A stretch of 64,000 nt of DNA. Origin: Agapetus fuscipes (taxonomy: Eukaryota > Arthropoda > Insecta > Trichoptera > Glossosomatidae). The notes under the pieces are model-generated. The model was not told where the DNA came from and searched no databases. It worked only from the letters and a program-made list of their open reading frames with translations. A program made the position numbers and the translations under genes. Positions 59,236 to 64,000 of the stretch are shown in pieces; within the stretch, counting starts at the first letter, position 1, and each line of letters starts with the position of its first letter. The stretch is taken from NCBI GenBank assembly GCA_951799405.1, contig OX637363.1, forward strand, positions 744,001-808,000, read 5' to 3'.

Positions 59236-59655
59236 ATTGGAAATTCATTTTTATGAGAAAGTATACATGTATTTTTTTAAAACACAGAATGTTATTTTCG
59301 CAAATTTTGTTTGTTTGTGGAGCCCTCAGAAACAGGAATTCTACCTCCAGCCCGAGGGGAACTGTGAGAAAAACAAATCGAGGTCTGTCCTCCTCATCCT
59401 TCCGAACCCCGTTTTTGGGGGTCTGCAGATCAACAAACCCCTTTTCGGGGGGGCCCACAGATCGACAAGTACCACCAGCGCCCAAAAAAACATCGCTCCT
59501 AATTTATCAGCGTGTATTTTTAAAGACCCCCTTCTTGTGTTTTTGCTGTAGAGAGGCAGATTTCCTTTTGAGAAACGATATTGTTTAATTACGAACATTT
59601 TAGACTTTTTTTTTTTGAGTTTTGTTTTTTTAATTAAATGGCGCAATAACATTTT
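59236..59655. other. Unrecognised, locally GC-rich stretch
   Basis: 59335-59490 is GC-rich with G/C runs (CCGAACCCCGTTTTTGGGGG, CCCCTTTTCGGGGGGGCCC, two hairpins) and is open in several frames on both strands. No protein family was recognised. Confidence 0.3.
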
Positions 59656-59657
59656 TT

Positions 59658-59975
59658 TTTTTAAATCCTGTGCGGGAGACTCCCTAGATTCTAGAGATTC
59701 TAGGGGTCTATGGCACTTGTTGTAGTGCCGCAGAGGTTTGTCGTCGCTACAAAGCGCCACATACTCAAGCAAGATCCAGTTGCTGTTAGGCTGGATGGAC
59801 CTTTAGTGACCGGTCTTTGGTAAAGGTTTTTATGATTTTTTTCAACCCAGCGAAGAGCATATTTGGAAATATAAATGGTATAATTTTTGTGCTCCGCCGG
59901 GATTCGATCCCACAATATTTCATTTACGAGTCCGAAGTGTTGCCACTGGACTACGGACCGGTCCAAGAAATGCCA
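59658..59975 (-). mobile_element. T-V SINE with 5S edge
   Basis: AATCCTGTGCGGGAGACTCC to CTACGGACCGGTCCAAGAAA, minus strand, then TGCCAACGACACAC (end of a 5S head, cut). The 5S-T head and the V tail therefore occur in the same element here. Confidence 0.75.
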
Positions 59976-59989
59976 ACGACACACAAGTT

Positions 59990-60660
59990 TCTTGAAATCC
60001 AAAATAAAATACCGGCAAGGCAATCGAGAGTCATAATAAAAGGAGAGTCTGTATGAAGAAGGTTATGACTCTGAAGGGAATGAAAGAAATGTGTAAGGAC
60101 AGAAAGAAATGGCGGTTAATCTGTGATGTTGGCGGCTAGGGTTTTTAAAATTAGAATTATGTTTTCTGTTAGTTTTTTATGTCCATAAATGTTATAATTT
60201 GTTGATTTAAAAAATGTAATTGGTTGTGTATGCTCCTTGACTTATACATAGGTTGGTATGCGGCTGACTACCCATGCTGTAGAAAATGGTTCACTTTGCC
60301 AATGTCCCCCCTGTTTCAGGGAAGGTCAGCAGGAGTTGCAGGGTGAATGATCATTTGAGATCCAGGTTTTTATATTGTAGGACTTCATGCGGCATGTTTA
60401 AGCGCGAACTTAAACATGGCTGTTTTGTGAAATGCATATAATTTGAATCTCGTATGTCACTTATTAGATTAGATTAGCTTACTCAGCCTTCACAAGAAAT
60501 GAGTAGCAGCGGACTCGGCAGCCGGAAAACCCCCACAACAACTGAAGTGGTTGGCGTAAGGTCATATTGTAAAAATAAAAATATTCTAAACGTCACATGC
60601 GACCCGTTTAGGGAAAATGCGGCAAGAAGTAACACTATATGTGTAGATTAGTCACGTTTT
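59990..60660 (+). repeat. U-SINE split by RTE-A
   Basis: CAAAATAAAATACCGGCAAG (to 60020) continues at 60475 with CTTACTCAGCCTTCACAAGA and ends GTGTAGATTAGTCACG. Confidence 0.7.
60021..60474 (+). mobile_element. RTE-A 3' end with R tail
   Basis: GAGAGTCATAATAAAAGGAG, codons KKVMTLKGMKEMCKDRKKW, 3' UTR, R and a (TTAGA)n end. Nothing recognised in 60661-60915. Confidence 0.85.
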
Positions 60661-60917
60661 TAAACACCGTCTTGTTAACAATCTATTTTCCTCGAATATC
60701 TTGAATTTATAATTATTAAATGCTTTGAGACAGACAATCCCAATTCCAATTGGCTTGTACTAGAAATTTCCCATCTAAAATCATTTTGCTGGGATAAGGG
60801 ATTGCAAGAACAGTTTGGTCAATACCGCAATATCGGAACTCAAAGTAATGGTTTTTGGTTGAAATAACTATTATTTTGTCCACTGACTGAAACTCTTCGT
60901 AAAACTGTGTACAAAAA

Positions 60918-61405
60918 ATGCAACTAAGCTACACATATAGTGTAACTTCTTGCCTGCGTTATCCCCGAAGTGGTCGCATGTGGCTATTCGGGACCTTTTT
61001 TATTGTTACGGGTAAGGGGGCCGGCCTCACACCAACCACTTCAGTTGTAGTGTGGGTATCTCAGCTCCGGGGGGGCTGGTTCTCATCTCTTGTGAAAGCT
61101 GAGTAAACCTTGGTATCGAATCCTTGCTCACGGCATGGAATGCAAGCATTCTACCAATTGAGCTATCGACCGGACTTTTTACGAGCTTGGTCGTCGCTAC
61201 AAAGCGCCAATACTCAAGCAAGACCCAATTGATGTAAGGCTGGATGGACATTTAGTGACGGGTCTTTTGTAAGGTGTTATAAATTTTTCAACCCAGCAAA
61301 GAGCATATTTGAAAGTATAAATGTATATTTTTGTGCTCCGTCGGAGTTCGAACCCACAACCTTCCATTTACGAGTCTGAAGCGTTGCCACTGGACTATGG
61401 ACCGG
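60918..61405 (-). mobile_element. T-U dimeric SINE
   Basis: U (60918-61172), T (61176-61405). Junction GGACTTTTTACGAGCTTGG. B box GGAGTTCGAACCC in T. 61406-61568 shows nothing recognisable. Confidence 0.85.
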
Positions 61406-61576
61406 TATTAGTAAAGTTTTAAGGGGTAAACAACGGGAGACAGGAGTATGGGGAAAAAAATTAAGCGGTATTGGTTTATTTACCGGCTTAATGTAGCCCT
61501 ATTTTTGATATGATGGGATGGCAAATTGTTTTGTCTAAAATTCCCTCAGATGGTTTTGGATACGCTGTGTCAGGAC

Positions 61577-62086
61577 TAGGGAATGCAATCTCGATCTCGC
61601 GAGATCCAGATCTTCCGAGATCTCGCCTCATTTTTCGAGATCAATCTCGAAGCATAAAATGACGAGATCTCGACCGAGATTGACGAGATCGAGCGGCAGC
61701 AGTCGGCGATGCATGACACGTGCTCTCCACGCCCGAGTGATTCACTGACTGACGAAGGAAAGAACGGACCGCATACGCAAACTATCCCGACTATTCCCGA
61801 GTATTTACGATATTGGTTGAGTGGGATAGAAAAGAATAAGTGATATAGTTTTGACTAGAGTACCTAAGTAAGCGGAAGATATTCGAGTGCGTGCAGGCAC
61901 TTGTTTGTTTACAATTGTTTCAGTTGTGCAGTTACTGTCATGGTGTGCTAAAATAACGTACGTTTTTATGGGTTTATTAAATGAAAAATTGTATTATTTT
62001 GTTACCATTCGAGATCTCGCCGAGATCGAATTTCTGATTCCTCGAGATCTCGACTTAGCGATCTCATCTCGAGATTGCATTCCCTA
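61577..62086. mobile_element. Non-autonomous hAT element with GAGATCTC repeats (510 bp)
   Basis: GTCAGGAC at 61569-61576 and 62087-62094 fits nTnnnnAn. Ends TAGGGAATGCAATCTCGA and TCTCGAGATTGCATTCCCTA. Each flank carries 4-6 copies of the palindrome-like CGAGATCTCG / GAGATCGA. The middle (61720-62000) has no transposase. Confidence 0.92.
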
Positions 62087-62287
62087 GTCAGGACAGATAT
62101 TTAATATTTACTGGCTTGTGTCAACACAAATATAACTACAACGAAGGCAGGGAAATATACATATTGACTTTCACTGAGAGAGAGATTCCAGATTAAACAA
62201 AACCCTAAAGTAATAGTTGCTACAAGATGTGTCTGGAATATTGGCGGTCTCTTGATCTCCAATTAACATACTTCCACTTATCTTAGT

Positions 62288-62815
62288 CTAATCTAATCTA
62301 AGTTGCAAAGTATGTAACATTGGGGATTCACAAAGTTCGCGCTTACAAATGCCGCATGTGGACTTACAATATAAAAACCCAAGTCTTTTATTTTTAATTT
62401 TATAATTTGTGAAGAGGAATGCAATTCACCAACCTATTCTGCCTGGCCAGAAACAGTTATTAATATCATCAATTAATAATTCATTATTGTTTATTTTTTA
62501 TGAATTATTCATTTATAATTACCCAATAACATCTGTTGAACCAGGGTCAAAGTTATAGTCAAATGACCCAAACGGGGATCGAACCAACGTTATTCTATTC
62601 CAAATACGCTAGAATGATCAGCCCACTTGGTCCCCTCGGCCATAACACCGACATCTCAAATGAACATACACCTTGCAACTCTTGCAGACCTTCCCTGAAA
62701 CAGGGGTGACATTGGAAAAGTGAACCATTTTCTGCAGCATGAGTGGTCAGCCGCATACTAACCTATAAGTCAAGGAACATACACAACAAATTACATTTTT
62801 AAAATCAACAAATAA
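62288..62815 (-). repeat. R element split by an S-SINE
   Basis: (CTAAT)n to ATATAAAAACCCAAGTC (62288-62390), resuming ACATCTCAAATGAACATACA (62653) to 62780, then 3' UTR of RTE-A to ~62815. 62095-62287 shows nothing recognisable. Confidence 0.85.
62391..62653 (-). mobile_element. S-SINE inserted in R
   Basis: Minus strand: GTTATGGCCGAGGGGACCAA (A box TGGCCGAGGGG), GGTTCGATCCCC (perfect B box), ACCCTGGTTCAACAGATG, AT-rich spacer, CTGGCCAGGCAGAATAGG. The best-preserved S head in the window. Confidence 0.85.
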
Positions 62816-62943
62816 TAATGTGTTATATATTTTTGTTATTTTGTCCAAAAATTGATGAATAAATTATCTTAATATTTATTTATCGATACAATATCCATCA
62901 TTTCCCTTTTCTCATTATGGGAAACAGTTTTTTTGTACCAGTA

Positions 62944-63181
62944 CCCTTAGTACGAGTTGCAAAACTTGAGAAAAGTAAAGTTTACGGAAAATATTAAAGA
63001 GTGATTTCTCCCAAAATCTGCCGTTTTTTTGTTTCTTACACTTTATGGTTTTAGCAAAAGAGTTACAGTGATGAAGAAAATCAAGTTCAAACAAACAAAA
63101 ACGACAGATTTTGGGAGAAATCACTCTTTAATAATTGCCGTAAACTTTACATTACTCAAGTTTTGCAACTCGTACTAAGGG
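62944..63181. mobile_element. M4 mariner-like MITE (238 bp)
   Basis: TA at 62942-62943 and 63182-63183. Ends CCCTTAGTACGAGTTGCAAA and TTTGCAACTCGTACTAAGGG are perfect inverted repeats; further arms GTAAAGTTTACGG and AAAATCTGCCGTTTTT extend pairing for most of the length. TA target and TIR length fit Tc1/mariner-type elements. Confidence 0.88.
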
Positions 63182-63339
63182 TACGGAAATAGTTCTTTAT
63201 TGTGCGTTGACAGTTTATCTGTATGCAGGTGACGAGGTTTTCTTTGTGTTTCATTATTCTTCCGACAACTTGAAACACGGAAAAAAAAGTCCTTTGAAAT
63301 GCACGGTAGAGTATCACACCTGGTGTATGATTCCAAATA

Positions 63340-63582
63340 CCGGGAAAAATCGTTTAGTGAATCCCGGGGAAAAACTTTAAACGAATTCCGGGAATGATGT
63401 TCAAAGAATCCCGGCAAAAAACGTTTAATGAATCCTGTGATAAAACGTTTAATGCATCTGGGAAACAACGTTTAATGAACCCCGAGATAAAACGTTTAAT
63501 GAATCCCGGGATAAAACTTTAAATTAATCCCGGGATAAAACGTTAAATGAATCCGGGGATAAAAAGTTGAATAAATCCTAAT
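63340..63582. repeat. 24-bp minisatellite with a CCCGGG core
   Basis: About ten copies of AACGTTTAATGAATCCCGGG + ATAA, best preserved at 63470-63545. 63185-63340 shows nothing else. Confidence 0.85.
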
Positions 63583-63595
63583 ATGAAAAAACTGA

Positions 63596-63690
63596 TGCTC
63601 CTGAATGCTCCTGAAGATGCCTCATTAGGCGAAAATGTTTGAGCAAAACAAAAATAATAAAGTGAATTAAAACAATGTTTTTACCATTTT
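63596..63690 (+). ncRNA. Hammerhead-like hairpin element, copy 4 (best)
   Basis: TGCTC, CTGAAGA, one extra T, GCCT-CATT-AGGC, GAAA, ATGTTT, GAGCA (63606-63645). TGCTC and GAGCA pair (5 bp) exactly where hammerhead stem I would be, and stem II pairs 4 bp. The tail AGTGAATTAAAACAATGTT follows. The preceding CTGATGCTCCTGAATGCTC repeats the stem I strand. Confidence 0.5.
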
Positions 63691-63944
63691 AATTTTTTAA
63701 ATATTTATGAAAAAACTAAAACTGATTAATTTACTTAATTCTTGAAAACAGTTTATTATCTCGAAAGTTGATCACATTACATTAAGTAAACTGCATCTTT
63801 TTTTAGACGTTGTATTATTTTATAATTCTGAAGAAAAAATTTTTTTCCAAAAGTACAAAAAAACAAAATTAGAAGGGAAAAATGTGAAAAAAAACGAGTT
63901 TTTTGGAATATTTCTTTGTGACATAATTTATAAATTATCTTGAG
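63691..63944. other. No recognisable feature
   Basis: A/T-rich with homopolymer runs. Confidence 0.5.
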
Positions 63945-63945
63945 T

Positions 63946-64000
63946 TATTCAAACACTGTTTTATTTTCCCTAATTTTTTTTTTAAATTATTTGGACACAA
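63946..64000 (-). repeat. Tail of a hairpin element, cut by the window edge
   Basis: Minus strand: TTGTGTCCAAATAATTTA to AAAATAAAACAGTGTTTGAA, matching the segment downstream of copy 1 (6010-6058). The hairpin should lie just beyond 64000. Confidence 0.6.

Noticed and set aside
59236..59588. Overlapping 113-146 codon frames on both strands
   Set aside because: Mutually overlapping frames with no recognisable protein; some include R sequence.

Overview
The window is animal nuclear DNA, most likely from an insect. It is AT-rich, carries spliced GT-AG exons of an ionotropic glutamate receptor, and is densely packed with non-LTR retrotransposons, tRNA-derived SINEs and small inverted-repeat DNA transposons. 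No bacterial-type genes, rRNA operon or CRISPR array is present. Nearly all long open frames are transposon proteins or chance frames. Family labels here (R, T, U, S, RTE-A, M1 and so on) are local names given from repeated copies inside this window.

The only host gene I can support is on the + strand at 44961-52364: four consecutive exons of an insect NMDA receptor subunit 2 (Nmdar2-like) amino-terminal domain. Splice phases match at every junction (2/1, 2/1, 1/2, open at phase 2). The third exon is 1,610 nt and carries about 430 residues of acidic, low-complexity sequence inside the otherwise compact domain. The first exons and the ligand-binding/channel exons lie outside the window or in introns of more than 11 kb.

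Layout: 1-12.8 kb is a mosaic of SINEs, R tails, two RTE-type LINE 3' ends and MITEs. 12.8-15.85 kb is a 5'-truncated RTE-A copy (17-bp target-site duplication) carrying a decayed hAT-like transposon (8-bp duplication). 19.49-24.41 kb is an apparently full-length two-ORF non-LTR retrotransposon (minus strand), itself inserted into an R copy. 24.4-44.9 kb is more nested SINE/LINE/MITE sequence, with a palindrome-of-palindromes element at 38.2 kb. 44.9-52.4 kb is the receptor gene with repeat-filled introns. 55.2-57.9 kb is a young 5'-truncated LINE with a 60-nt poly(A) and perfect 8-bp target duplication. 58-64 kb is again SINEs, hAT and mariner-like MITEs, a minisatellite and hammerhead-like hairpin elements.

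Three connected SINE/LINE systems stand out. (1) T is a tRNA-derived SINE that also occurs fused downstream of a 5S rRNA-derived head (5S-T), and upstream of a second tRNA-derived SINE (T-U dimer). Its 3' end resembles the 3' end of a CR1/L2-like LINE in the same window. (2) R is a ~250-bp element with a fixed 5' boundary that is also the 3' UTR/tail of the RTE-A LINE. (3) Four loci carry an invariant CTGANGA - hairpin - GAAA motif with covarying stems, reminiscent of hammerhead ribozymes of Penelope-like elements; three are on a recognisable repeat with a shared AATAAAACA tail, and a further copy of that repeat runs off the right edge.
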